Assembly: GCA_024276295.1 (NCBI GenBank)
Contig: JAJRXN010000003.1
Location: 1-28,355, forward strand
Direction of reading: 5' to 3'
DNA: 28,355 nucleotides
Source of the DNA: Acidobacteriota bacterium
GTDB taxonomy: Bacteria > Acidobacteriota > Polarisedimenticolia > J045
Below the pieces are notes generated by a model that was given only the letters and a program-made list of their open reading frames with translations, ran no database searches and was not told the origin of the DNA. A program made the translations under genes and the position numbers. This document shows positions 7,683-15,459 of this stretch, piece by piece. Each line of letters starts with the position of its first letter. Position 1 is the first letter of the stretch.

Positions 7683-10075
7683 GAAGGCTAGACGGTCGGC
7701 GGGGCTGGACGCCCGGGATCTTGGCGTTCGCGCTCGCCGTGGCATGGGCCGGGGGCGTCTTCGCGGCGACCCTGCCGTACGACGATCGGCCCCCGCTGCT
7801 CGTCTCGCAGGCGGCACCGGCCGACCAGCCGCAGGCGACGCGGCTGCTCGAGGCAGAGGTACGCCAGGACGAGACGCATGGCGGCGTGCTGCTGGCGCTG
7901 ACCGGTGACGGTGCCTTCGCCTACGACGTCTTCTCGCTCAGCGGGCCGGACCGGCTGGTGCTCGACCTGCCGGGCGTGCGTGCGGCGAACGTGCGCAGCC
8001 GCCTGGAGGTGGGGGACTCGCACGTCGTCCGCGTCCGCATCGGGCAGTGGCTCGAAGAGCCGCCGGTGACGCGGGTCGTGGTCGACCTGACCGCCCCGGT
8101 GGCCTGGTCGGTCGACCGGACCGGCCATGGCCTTGCGCTCGTCCTCGCGGCGGAGTCCGCGGCAATGGAGCCGATCGCGGCGTCTGCCGCCGTCGAGCAG
8201 CCGGCCGTGGAGCCGCAGATCGAGACGCCGCCGGCGGTCTCCGGGCCGGAGCCGGTCGCCTCGGTCGCCACCGAGCCCGATCCGGTGACCGCCGAGGAAG
8301 CCGGGACGCCGACCGGGGCGGATCCGGAGCCCGCCATCGTGGCGGAGCCCGAGCCGGTGGCCGCGTCCGAGCCGGAGGCCCCGGTCGACCCTCAGGCCGA
8401 GCGGGTGTTCGATCGTCCGGTGCTCGAGGTCGGTTCGGCCTCGACCACGCCGTCCGAGCCGTCGACCAGGCCGCAGGTCGCGCCGCGACCCGAGCCGGTG
8501 CCGACCGCCCTGACGACCCCGACGCCCGCCCCGGCGCCGGTCGTCGACACGCCTCCGGCCGAGGTGACCGAGGTGGCCCCCGCGCCGAGCGTCCCGGCAG
8601 TGCCCGCCGAGGCGCCCGCCATCGCACCGGCGCCGGCGGCGTACGTGACCGAAGTCAGCGACACGCCGGCCGCCGAGCCGGCCGGGGATGCTGCCGCGAG
8701 CGCGTGGTCGCGGGCCGAGATCGACCAGGTGATCAACGACGCCGCGCGGCAGACCGAGAGCGCGATCACGGCGCCGGCGCCTGCACCGGTGACGACGGCC
8801 GAGGGTGACGACCAGTCCGCGTTCCTGCCCGACGTCGAGACCAAGACGATCGAAGGGCGGCGCAAGACCTACTCCGGCACGCCGATCTCGCTGCAGCTCG
8901 TCGATGCCGACATCAAGCAGGTCTTCGGTCTGTTCCACGACATCTCGGGCCTGAACTTCGTGCTCGACCCGGCCGTTGCCGGCAAGGTCACGATCGTGGT
9001 CGACGACGTGCCGTGGGACCAGGCGCTGGACCTGATCCTTCAGAACAACGGCCTCGACATGGTTCTCCAGGGCAATGTCGTGCGCATCGCGCCGGTGACG
9101 AAGCTGGCCCAGGAGGCGGCGGCCCGCAATGCCCTGCGCGACGCCAAGGAACTCGAAGGAACGCCGGTGACGATCACGCGCACGCTGTCCTACGCCAAGG
9201 CCAAGGACGTCGAGCGCGTCATCCGTCGCGTGATCCTCAGTCCCAAGGGACGCGTGATGCTCGACGAGCGCACCAACTCGCTGATCATCCGCGACATCGA
9301 GAGCCGGATCTCGGCGACCGACGCCCTGCTGACGACGCTCGACGCCGAGACGCCCCAGGTGATGATCGAGGCGCGGATCGTCGAGGTCTCGCGGGACTTC
9401 GTCAAGGATCTCGGCATCCAGTGGGGTTTCAATGCCGACGCCGATCCGTCGCTGGGCACCGAGACCAATCTCGACTTCCCGCACCGCGCCAACGCGCGCT
9501 ACGCGCTCAACCTGCCGCGTGCCAGCACGACCAGCGCCTTCGGGCTTTCGGTCGGCAACGTGCTCGACTCCTTCACGCTCGACGTGACCCTCGATGCGCT
9601 CGAGACCGAGGGCTACGCGCGGCGTCTGTCCGCACCGAAGATCGCGACCCAGAACAACGAGACCGCCGAGATCGAACAGGGCGTCCGGTTCCCGATCGTC
9701 AGCACGACGGCGACCGAGATCGACGTGCGCTTCGTCGCCGCGTCGCTGCGGCTCGAGGTGACACCGCAGATCACCGCCGAGGGCACGGTCGTGCTCGAGC
9801 TGACGGTCGAGAACAACCAGCCCGACTTCGTCAACACGGTGGGCGAGGTTCCGTCGATCAATACCCAGCGCGCCGAGACGAAGGTGATGCTCCCCGACGG
9901 CGGCACGACCGTGATCGGCGGCATCTTCACCGTCAACGAAGGCCGCAGCGAGGTCGGAGTCCCGTGGTTCCGCAAGCTGCCCGGCCTCGGCTGGCTGTTC
10001 CGATCGCGCAACACGCAGACCCGAAACCGCGAGCTCCTGATCTTCATCACGCCGCGGATCATCAAGTCCTACTGA
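7679..10075 (+). CDS. pilQ: Type IV pilus secretin PilQ
   Basis: PilQ forms the outer-membrane channel through which the pilus passes. The 798-residue protein has a signal peptide, one AMIN domain (about 55-157; peptidoglycan-binding in this family), a very long Pro/Ala/Glu-rich linker (about 158-385), an STN/N0 domain (about 403-476, ISLQLVDADIKQVF), an N1-type secretin_N domain (from about 497) and the secretin beta-barrel domain (about 560-795). The end is typical: PWFRKLPGLGWLFRS and RELLIFITPRIIKS. The ATG overlaps the pilP stop by four bases and is preceded by GGAGGAGGG. Most PilQ proteins of this class have more than one AMIN domain; here the linker takes up that space. Confidence 0.95.
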   Translation: MRRLDGRRGWTPGILAFALAVAWAGGVFAATLPYDDRPPLLVSQAAPADQPQATRLLEAEVRQDETHGGVLLALTGDGAFAYDVFSLSGPDRLVLDLPGVRAANVRSRLEVGDSHVVRVRIGQWLEEPPVTRVVVDLTAPVAWSVDRTGHGLALVLAAESAAMEPIAASAAVEQPAVEPQIETPPAVSGPEPVASVATEPDPVTAEEAGTPTGADPEPAIVAEPEPVAASEPEAPVDPQAERVFDRPVLEVGSASTTPSEPSTRPQVAPRPEPVPTALTTPTPAPAPVVDTPPAEVTEVAPAPSVPAVPAEAPAIAPAPAAYVTEVSDTPAAEPAGDAAASAWSRAEIDQVINDAARQTESAITAPAPAPVTTAEGDDQSAFLPDVETKTIEGRRKTYSGTPISLQLVDADIKQVFGLFHDISGLNFVLDPAVAGKVTIVVDDVPWDQALDLILQNNGLDMVLQGNVVRIAPVTKLAQEAAARNALRDAKELEGTPVTITRTLSYAKAKDVERVIRRVILSPKGRVMLDERTNSLIIRDIESRISATDALLTTLDAETPQVMIEARIVEVSRDFVKDLGIQWGFNADADPSLGTETNLDFPHRANARYALNLPRASTTSAFGLSVGNVLDSFTLDVTLDALETEGYARRLSAPKIATQNNETAEIEQGVRFPIVSTTATEIDVRFVAASLRLEVTPQITAEGTVVLELTVENNQPDFVNTVGEVPSINTQRAETKVMLPDGGTTVIGGIFTVNEGRSEVGVPWFRKLPGLGWLFRSRNTQTRNRELLIFITPRIIKSY

Positions 10076-10091
10076 AGGAGGAGGCAGCAAG

Positions 10092-10643
10092 ATGGCCACT
10101 CGCAAGGATTGGATCAGCGCGGCCGCGTTCCTGCTGCTCGCCGCGGCAGTCGCGATCATCGCCGGGTGCAACAGCCTTACGGACGACCCGGGCGATTCGA
10201 CGGCGATCGTCACCGTGACCAGCTTCTCGCCCACGGAAGCCTGCGTGGACTACGACGGGACACCGGTAGACGACAACGGAGACGGCACGACGGACTTCAC
10301 CACGTACGTGTCCGTCGAGAACACCGTCGCGTTCGAGTCCACGATCCGCAACGGCAGTGATGGCACGTTCAACGACGTGACCTTCAGCCGCGTGGACATC
10401 TACTACGAGATGACGGCCGGTCCCGGGCCGGCGAACCGCCTCGGAGAGCAGGTTTCATTCACCGTTCCCGCGGGCGGGACGGCCGATTACGGACTGACGA
10501 CCGTGCTTGCCACCGACGTGCCGCTGTTCGACGCCACGAGCCGCGGGAGCATCCGCCTCGTGTTTTCGGGCCGGGACGTGGCAGGTGAACCGCGAAGAGC
10601 CGAGGGGCGTCTGCCGATCCGTTCCGTCACGTTCTGCAACTGA
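10092..10643 (+). CDS. Unknown lipoprotein in the pilus operon
   Basis: I do not recognise a family. The 183-residue product has a lipoprotein signal peptide: a hydrophobic stretch at about 11-25 ending in an IIAGC lipobox with Cys26, followed by Asn, so it would be lipid-anchored at the cell envelope. After the Cys there is an acidic, Thr-rich stretch and a loop VDDNGDGTTDF that fits the DxNxDGxxD calcium-binding pattern of EF-hand or dockerin-like repeats. The remainder looks beta-rich and could be an immunoglobulin-like fold (VENTVAFESTIRNGS). Two further cysteines occur, one near residue 52 and one at the C-terminus. It starts 16 bases after pilQ with a strong GGAGGAGG, so it is probably co-expressed with the secretin. 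A pilotin-like or PilQ-accessory role is a guess from position only. Confidence 0.75.
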   Translation: MATRKDWISAAAFLLLAAAVAIIAGCNSLTDDPGDSTAIVTVTSFSPTEACVDYDGTPVDDNGDGTTDFTTYVSVENTVAFESTIRNGSDGTFNDVTFSRVDIYYEMTAGPGPANRLGEQVSFTVPAGGTADYGLTTVLATDVPLFDATSRGSIRLVFSGRDVAGEPRRAEGRLPIRSVTFCN

Positions 10644-10659
10644 GGACGGGGGGCCCCGC

Positions 10660-11064
10660 ATGCGCCCCCCGCTTCCGGATCCGTCCCCGCGCCGGGACCT
10701 CGCCGCCCTGCTGAACGAGGCGGGGCGCCGCTGTCCCGGCCTCGCTGAACTGCTGCTCGTCGACGGCGAGGGCGTGCTCGTCGCCAGCGCCGCCGGCCCG
10801 GCCGGGACTGGCGCGGACGCCGATCCCGAGGAACTCGGCGTCGAGTCCACCGGAGTCGCGGCCGGCCTGTCCCGCGCGGCCCGCGCGGCGGGCCTCGGAC
10901 TCGTGCGGGAATGGGTGGCGGTCGGCGACGGCGGCGTGCTGGTCGTCGTCCGCGTTCCCGGGGCCGAGCTGTACGTCGTCGGGCGTGCCGGCCGAGGCGA
11001 GTACCTCGGCCGGGCCAGGCTCGCACTCGAGCTCGCAGCCCAGCGGGTGGCCGAACAGCTCTGA
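10660..11064 (+). CDS. Roadblock/LC7-domain protein, MglB-like
   Basis: The 134-residue product fits the Roadblock/LC7 fold: DLAALLNEAGRRCPGLAEL, then an LLVDGEGVLVAS strand pair, a central helix and a final strand ELYVVGRAG followed by a helix. In bacteria such proteins (MglB in Myxococcus) act as GTPase-activating partners of the Ras-like GTPase MglA and control which cell pole carries active type IV pili. The ATG at 10660 follows a G-rich stretch; longer upstream starts would overlap the lipoprotein gene. It closes the pilMNOPQ operon, since a 184-base gap follows. No MglA homologue is in the window, so the partner must be elsewhere or the protein has another role. The family call is moderately secure; function is inferred from context. 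Confidence 0.7.
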   Translation: MRPPLPDPSPRRDLAALLNEAGRRCPGLAELLLVDGEGVLVASAAGPAGTGADADPEELGVESTGVAAGLSRAARAAGLGLVREWVAVGDGGVLVVVRVPGAELYVVGRAGRGEYLGRARLALELAAQRVAEQL

Positions 11065-11112
11065 CCGGGCGTCCGCACCCTCCCGGATCCGCACCAGCGA
11101 TTCTGCATTTCC

Positions 11113-11142
11113 TTGACCGGAGCGCCTGCCGGCACACAGATT
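11113..11142 (+). promoter_or_regulatory. Possible sigma70 promoter upstream of pilB
   Basis: TTGACC (11113-11118) and CAGATT (11137-11142) are 18 bases apart in the 184-bp gap between the Roadblock gene and pilB. The -35 is good; the -10 keeps only the key A2 and T6 plus A4. A small GACGC/GCGTC hairpin lies downstream in the inferred leader. Confidence is limited. Confidence 0.35.
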
Positions 11143-11248
11143 TGACGGAGTAGAGCTCGTCCGCGCGGGCTTCCTCCGCCGCGGGACCGCCCGGACGCAC
11201 CCGGCGTCGCGGAAGCGTCGGGAACCGGAGCAGGGGAAAGGGCAATCG

Positions 11249-12991
11249 ATGGCCGACCGAATCGGCGAAATCCTCCTCGAGCAGGGCCTGATCGAAAGAC
11301 CGGCGCTCCAGGAGGCGCTCGAGCGGCAGAAGTCGGAGGGCGGACGGGTGGGTTATCACCTCGTCCAGCTCGGCGCCTGCACCGAGGAAGACCTCGTCGG
11401 CGTGCTGTCCGAACAGTACGGCATCCCGGCGATCGATCTGCGTTCGCTGTACCAGCACGTCGAGCGCGACCTGCTGACGCTCGTGCCCGAGACGATCGCT
11501 TCCCGCTACGACGTGTTCCCGGTCCACAAGACGGGCAACGTCCTGACGCTGGCGATGGCCGATCCGACCAACGTCGTGGCCCTCGACGACATCCGGTTCC
11601 GCACGGGGTGCGAGATCGAACCTGTGCTGGCATCCGAATTCGCGCTGCGCGAAGCGATCCAGCACGCCTACGAAGAAAGCGACATCGACGTCTGGGAAGA
11701 GGCCACGTCCGAGGAATCCTCCGACGAGATCCTGTTCGACGGGCCGAGCGAGGAAGATCTCGAGCTGCTCGAGGAAGTCGACGAGATCGACGCGACAAAC
11801 CTCGAGGCGATGAGCGCCGACGCGCCGGTCGTGCGGATCGTCAACCGGATCCTCGTCGACGCGATCAACAAGGGTGCCTCGGACATCCACATCGAGTGCT
11901 ACGAGCGCGACTTCCGCGTGAGGCTGCGCATCGACGGCGTGCTCTACGAGTACATGCGCCCGCCGCTCAAGCTGCGTGACGCGATCATCAGCCGGCTCAA
12001 GATCATGGCCAAGCTGGACATCGCCGAGCGCCGTCTGCCGCAGGACGGCCGGATCAAGATCAAGATGAAGCTGGACGGGCGTACCAAGGAGATGGACTAC
12101 CGTGTCTCCTCGGTTCCGACGCTGTTCGGCGAAAAGGTCGTGCTGCGACTGCTGGACCGCGAGAACCTGTGCCTCGACCTGGCCAAGCTGGGGTTCGAGC
12201 AGGAATCGTACGAGGCGTTCGAGCGCGCGATCCTCAAGCCGTGGGGGATGGTGCTGGTCACCGGGCCGACCGGTTCCGGAAAGACCAACACGCTCTACTC
12301 GTCGATCAGCAAGGTCAACACGCCGGAAACCAACATCATGACGGCGGAGGACCCGGTCGAGTTCAATCTGCACGGAATCAACCAGGTGCAGACGAAGGAG
12401 GCGATCGGACTGACGTTCGCCGAGGCGCTGCGCTCGTTCCTGCGCCAGGACCCGAACATCATCCTGATCGGAGAGATCCGCGACTTCGAGACCGCGGAGA
12501 TCGCCGTCAAGGCGGCCCTGACCGGACACCTCGTGCTCTCGACGCTGCACACCAACGACGCCCCGAGCACGATCAACCGGCTGATGAACATGGGCATCGA
12601 GCCGTTCCTCGTCGCGACGTCGGTCAACCTGATCTGCGCCCAGCGGCTGGTGCGGCGGATCTGCAAGGACTGCAAGCAGACGATCGACGTTCCCAAGCAG
12701 GCCCTGATCGACATCGGCTTCAGTCCCGAGGACGCCGCGAGCATCCGCGTGCAGAAGGGACGCGGATGCGGGACCTGCAACAACAGCGGCTACAAGGGGC
12801 GTGTCGGTCTGTTCGAGGTGATGGAGATCTCGGAGGAGATCCGCGAAATGATCCTCACCGGCTGCTCGGCGATGGAACTGCGCCGGCAGGCGATCGAAGA
12901 GGGCATGCTGACCCTCCGTCGTTCCGGACTCGAGAAGATCAAGCAGGGCGTGACGACCATCGACGAGGTCGTGCGCGAGACGGTCTTCTGA
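11249..12991 (+). CDS. pilB: Type IV pilus extension ATPase PilB
   Basis: PilB is the hexameric cytoplasmic ATPase that powers pilus extension. The 580 residues contain an N-terminal GspE_N domain (about 1-140), a strikingly acidic linker (about 143-185) and the GspE/PulE ATPase core. Walker A is GPTGSGKT at 339-346. The Asp-box/Walker-B region reads DPNIILIGEIRDFETAEIA and the His-box LSTLHTNDAPSTINRL. Four cysteines (472, 475, 507, 510) form the C-M domain zinc site common to PilB/GspE. The ATG at 11249 has AGGGGAAAGG upstream. The platform protein PilC and retraction motor PilT follow, which together with PilQ/PilMN argue for PilB over a type II secretion GspE. Confidence 0.95.
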   Translation: MADRIGEILLEQGLIERPALQEALERQKSEGGRVGYHLVQLGACTEEDLVGVLSEQYGIPAIDLRSLYQHVERDLLTLVPETIASRYDVFPVHKTGNVLTLAMADPTNVVALDDIRFRTGCEIEPVLASEFALREAIQHAYEESDIDVWEEATSEESSDEILFDGPSEEDLELLEEVDEIDATNLEAMSADAPVVRIVNRILVDAINKGASDIHIECYERDFRVRLRIDGVLYEYMRPPLKLRDAIISRLKIMAKLDIAERRLPQDGRIKIKMKLDGRTKEMDYRVSSVPTLFGEKVVLRLLDRENLCLDLAKLGFEQESYEAFERAILKPWGMVLVTGPTGSGKTNTLYSSISKVNTPETNIMTAEDPVEFNLHGINQVQTKEAIGLTFAEALRSFLRQDPNIILIGEIRDFETAEIAVKAALTGHLVLSTLHTNDAPSTINRLMNMGIEPFLVATSVNLICAQRLVRRICKDCKQTIDVPKQALIDIGFSPEDAASIRVQKGRGCGTCNNSGYKGRVGLFEVMEISEEIREMILTGCSAMELRRQAIEEGMLTLRRSGLEKIKQGVTTIDEVVRETVF

Positions 12992-13037
12992 TGCCGGCGT
13001 GGCGGGAGCGTCGCGCACCGCGAAGGGGGATCCGTTC

Positions 13038-14165
13038 GTGTCGGTAAGCATGCAGCAGCTGCTCAAGACGATGGTCGAGCAGGGGGCGACGGACCTCCAC
13101 ATAACGACCAACGCGCCGCCGCAGGTCCGGATCCACGGACTGCTCGTCCCGCTGCAGATGCCGCCGCTCGGTGCGGCGCAGACCAAGGCTCTGGTCTACT
13201 CCGTGATGACCGACCAGCAGAAGCACCGCTTCGAGGACAACCTCGAACTCGACTTCTCGTTCGGCATCAAGGGCATGGCACGCTTCCGCTGCAACGTGTT
13301 CAACCAGCGGGGGGCGATCGCGGCGGCGTTCCGCACGATTCCGTGGGAAGTGATGTCGCTGCGCGAACTCGGGCTGCCGGAGATCGTCTCGACGCTGGCC
13401 GAGAAGCCGCGCGGACTGGTGCTGGTCACCGGACCGACCGGCTCGGGAAAGAGCACCACGCTGGCGGCGATGATCGACAAGATCAACTCCGAGCGCCAGG
13501 CGCACATCGTCACGATCGAGGATCCGATCGAATACCTGCACTCGCACAAGCGCTGTGTGGTCAACCAGCGCGAGCTGGGAGCGGACACGAAGTCGTTTCC
13601 CAACGCGCTGCGATCGGTGCTGCGGCAGGACCCCGACGTCGTGCTGATCGGCGAGATGCGCGACCTCGAGACGATCGAATGCGCGCTGCGCGTGGCGGAG
13701 ACCGGACACCTGACGCTGGCGACGCTGCACACCAACTCGGCGGCCCAGACGATCAACCGCATCATCGACGTCTTTCCGCCCAATCAGCAGGCCCAGGTCC
13801 GCGCCCAGCTCTCGCTGACGTTGCAGGGCGTGCTGTGCCAGACGCTGCTGCCGCGTGCCGGTGGCAACGGCCGCGTGCTGGCGCTGGAGATCCTGGTGCC
13901 CAACTCGGCGATCCGGAACCTGATCCGCGAGGACAAGGTCCACCAGATCTACTCGATGATGCAGACCGGCCAGGCACAGCACGGGATGCAGACGTTCAAC
14001 CAGTCCTTGGCGACGCTCTACTTCCGGCGCCAGATCACGCTGCAGACGGCGCTCTCCGTGTCGCACAACTCGGATGAACTCCAGGAAATGATCAACCGCG
14101 GCGTCGGCACGCTCGGCGGGGGAGCGTCGACGCCTCCCGGGCGCAGGACGCCCGCCCGCCGCTGA
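13038..14165 (+). CDS. pilT: Type IV pilus retraction ATPase PilT
   Basis: PilT depolymerises the pilus and drives twitching motility. From the GTG at 13038 the protein is 375 residues, close to the family norm. AGGGGG lies eight bases upstream; the ATG at 13050 is a second option, and an earlier GTG at 12999 lacks a ribosome site. The N-terminal PAS-like domain contains QGATDLHIT and PPQVRIHG. Walker A is GPTGSGKS (132-139), followed by VTIEDPIEYLH, DPDVVLIGEMRDLETI and LATLHTNSAAQTINRIIDVF. The C-terminus has the usual retraction-ATPase features and then a short Pro/Arg-rich tail. It has no GspE_N domain and no four-cysteine motif, which separates it from PilB. Confidence 0.95.
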   Translation: MSVSMQQLLKTMVEQGATDLHITTNAPPQVRIHGLLVPLQMPPLGAAQTKALVYSVMTDQQKHRFEDNLELDFSFGIKGMARFRCNVFNQRGAIAAAFRTIPWEVMSLRELGLPEIVSTLAEKPRGLVLVTGPTGSGKSTTLAAMIDKINSERQAHIVTIEDPIEYLHSHKRCVVNQRELGADTKSFPNALRSVLRQDPDVVLIGEMRDLETIECALRVAETGHLTLATLHTNSAAQTINRIIDVFPPNQQAQVRAQLSLTLQGVLCQTLLPRAGGNGRVLALEILVPNSAIRNLIREDKVHQIYSMMQTGQAQHGMQTFNQSLATLYFRRQITLQTALSVSHNSDELQEMINRGVGTLGGGASTPPGRRTPARR

Positions 14166-14189
14166 TCCGGCGCGAGGAGAGAGAGGGTC

Positions 14190-15392
14190 ATGGCCACCTA
14201 CAGCTACAAGGGACGTACCCGCAGCGGGGCCGCCGCCGAGGGGACGGTCGAGGCGCAGAGCCGCGACGAGGCGCTGGCCGCGCTGCGGCGCCAGGGCGTG
14301 CTCAACCCGGTGATCGCCGAGAAGGGCAAGGAGTTCGCGCTGCCGAAGCTGCGCGGCGGCGTCAAGAAGAAGGAACTGGCGATCTTCACGCGTCAGTTCT
14401 CGGTGATGATCGATGCCGGCCTGCCGCTGGTCCAGTGCCTCGAGATCCTCGCCGCGCAGCAGCCGAACAAGATGTTCCAGGCGGTGCTGAACTCGGTGCG
14501 CGGCGACGTCGAGGCCGGCATGACCCTCGCCGATTCGCTGCGCAAGCACCCCAAGGTGTTCGACGACCTGTACTGCAACATGGTCGCCGCGGGAGAGACC
14601 GGCGGTATCCTCGACACGATCCTCCAGCGGCTGTCGCTGTACATCGAGAAGATCGTCAAGCTGCGGGCTGCGGTGCGCGGCGCGCTGATCTACCCCGTCT
14701 CGGTGCTGGTGATCGCTGGCGTCGTGGTGTGGGTCATCCTGACGTTCGTGATTCCGGTGTTCGCCGACCTGTTCGTCGGTCTGGGGGCGCGGCTGCCTCT
14801 GCCGACACGGCTCGTGATCGCCCTGTCGAACTTCCTGCGCTCGTGGTGGTGGCTGCTGATCGGCTCGATGATCCTCGGCGGGTTCGGGATCCGGCAGTAC
14901 TACAAGACGCACAAGGGACGGCGGGTCATCGACGGCATGATGCTCAAGGTTCCGGTGATCGGCATGCTGCTGCGCAAGATCGCCGTCGCCCGCTTCTGCC
15001 GCACGCTGGCCACGCTGACGTCCTCCGGCGTGCCGATCCTCGACGGGCTCGACATCACCGCCCGGACCGCTGGAAACGCGGTCGTCGAGGATGCGATCCA
15101 GCGGGTGCGCAGCTCGGTCGAGCAGGGCAAGACGATCAACGAACCGCTGAAGGAGACGAAGGTCTTCCCGGACATGGTCGTGCAGATGATCGCCGTCGGC
15201 GAGCAGACCGGCGCGATGGACACGATGCTGAGCAAGATCGCCGACTTCTACGAGGACGAGGTCGACGAGGCGACGGCCAACCTGCTGTCGCTGCTCGAGC
15301 CGGTGATGATCGTCTTCCTCGGGACCGTCATCGGCGGCATCGTCGTGTCGATGTACCTGCCGATGTTCAGCCTGATCAGCAAGATCGGCTGA
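14190..15392 (+). CDS. pilC: Type IV pilus inner-membrane platform protein PilC
   Basis: PilC is the polytopic platform on which the ATPases act during pilin insertion and removal. The 400-residue product has two T2SF/GspF domains in tandem (about 65-190 and 265-390), with hydrophobic helices near 165-190, 210-235 and 370-395. Signature strings include FTRQFSVMIDAGLPLVQCLE, VAAGETGGILDTIL and the equivalent second-domain IAVGEQTGAMDTML. The N-terminal YSYKGRTRSG is also family-like. ATG 14190 follows GAGGAGAGAGAGGG. It belongs to the pilB-pilT-pilC block that precedes pilSR, the gene order seen in Geobacter and Myxococcus type IV pilus loci. Confidence 0.95.
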   Translation: MATYSYKGRTRSGAAAEGTVEAQSRDEALAALRRQGVLNPVIAEKGKEFALPKLRGGVKKKELAIFTRQFSVMIDAGLPLVQCLEILAAQQPNKMFQAVLNSVRGDVEAGMTLADSLRKHPKVFDDLYCNMVAAGETGGILDTILQRLSLYIEKIVKLRAAVRGALIYPVSVLVIAGVVVWVILTFVIPVFADLFVGLGARLPLPTRLVIALSNFLRSWWWLLIGSMILGGFGIRQYYKTHKGRRVIDGMMLKVPVIGMLLRKIAVARFCRTLATLTSSGVPILDGLDITARTAGNAVVEDAIQRVRSSVEQGKTINEPLKETKVFPDMVVQMIAVGEQTGAMDTMLSKIADFYEDEVDEATANLLSLLEPVMIVFLGTVIGGIVVSMYLPMFSLISKIG

Positions 15393-15459
15393 CGGATCCG
15401 CGGGCGGGGCGGGGGCTCGCGCCGACTCCCGCTTCGCTCTATCCTCGCTGGGGGAGGCG

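Noticed and set aside
7688..10234. An 848-residue minus-strand open frame opposite pilQ
   Set aside because: It is a shadow of pilQ, with a repetitive Arg/Gly/Asp composition and no recognisable motif or ribosome site.
11130..11146. Possible sigma54 promoter (GGCACACAGATTTGA) before pilB
   Set aside because: The GG to G-spacing is 11 rather than 10 and the -12 GC is GA, so it fails the invariant positions.
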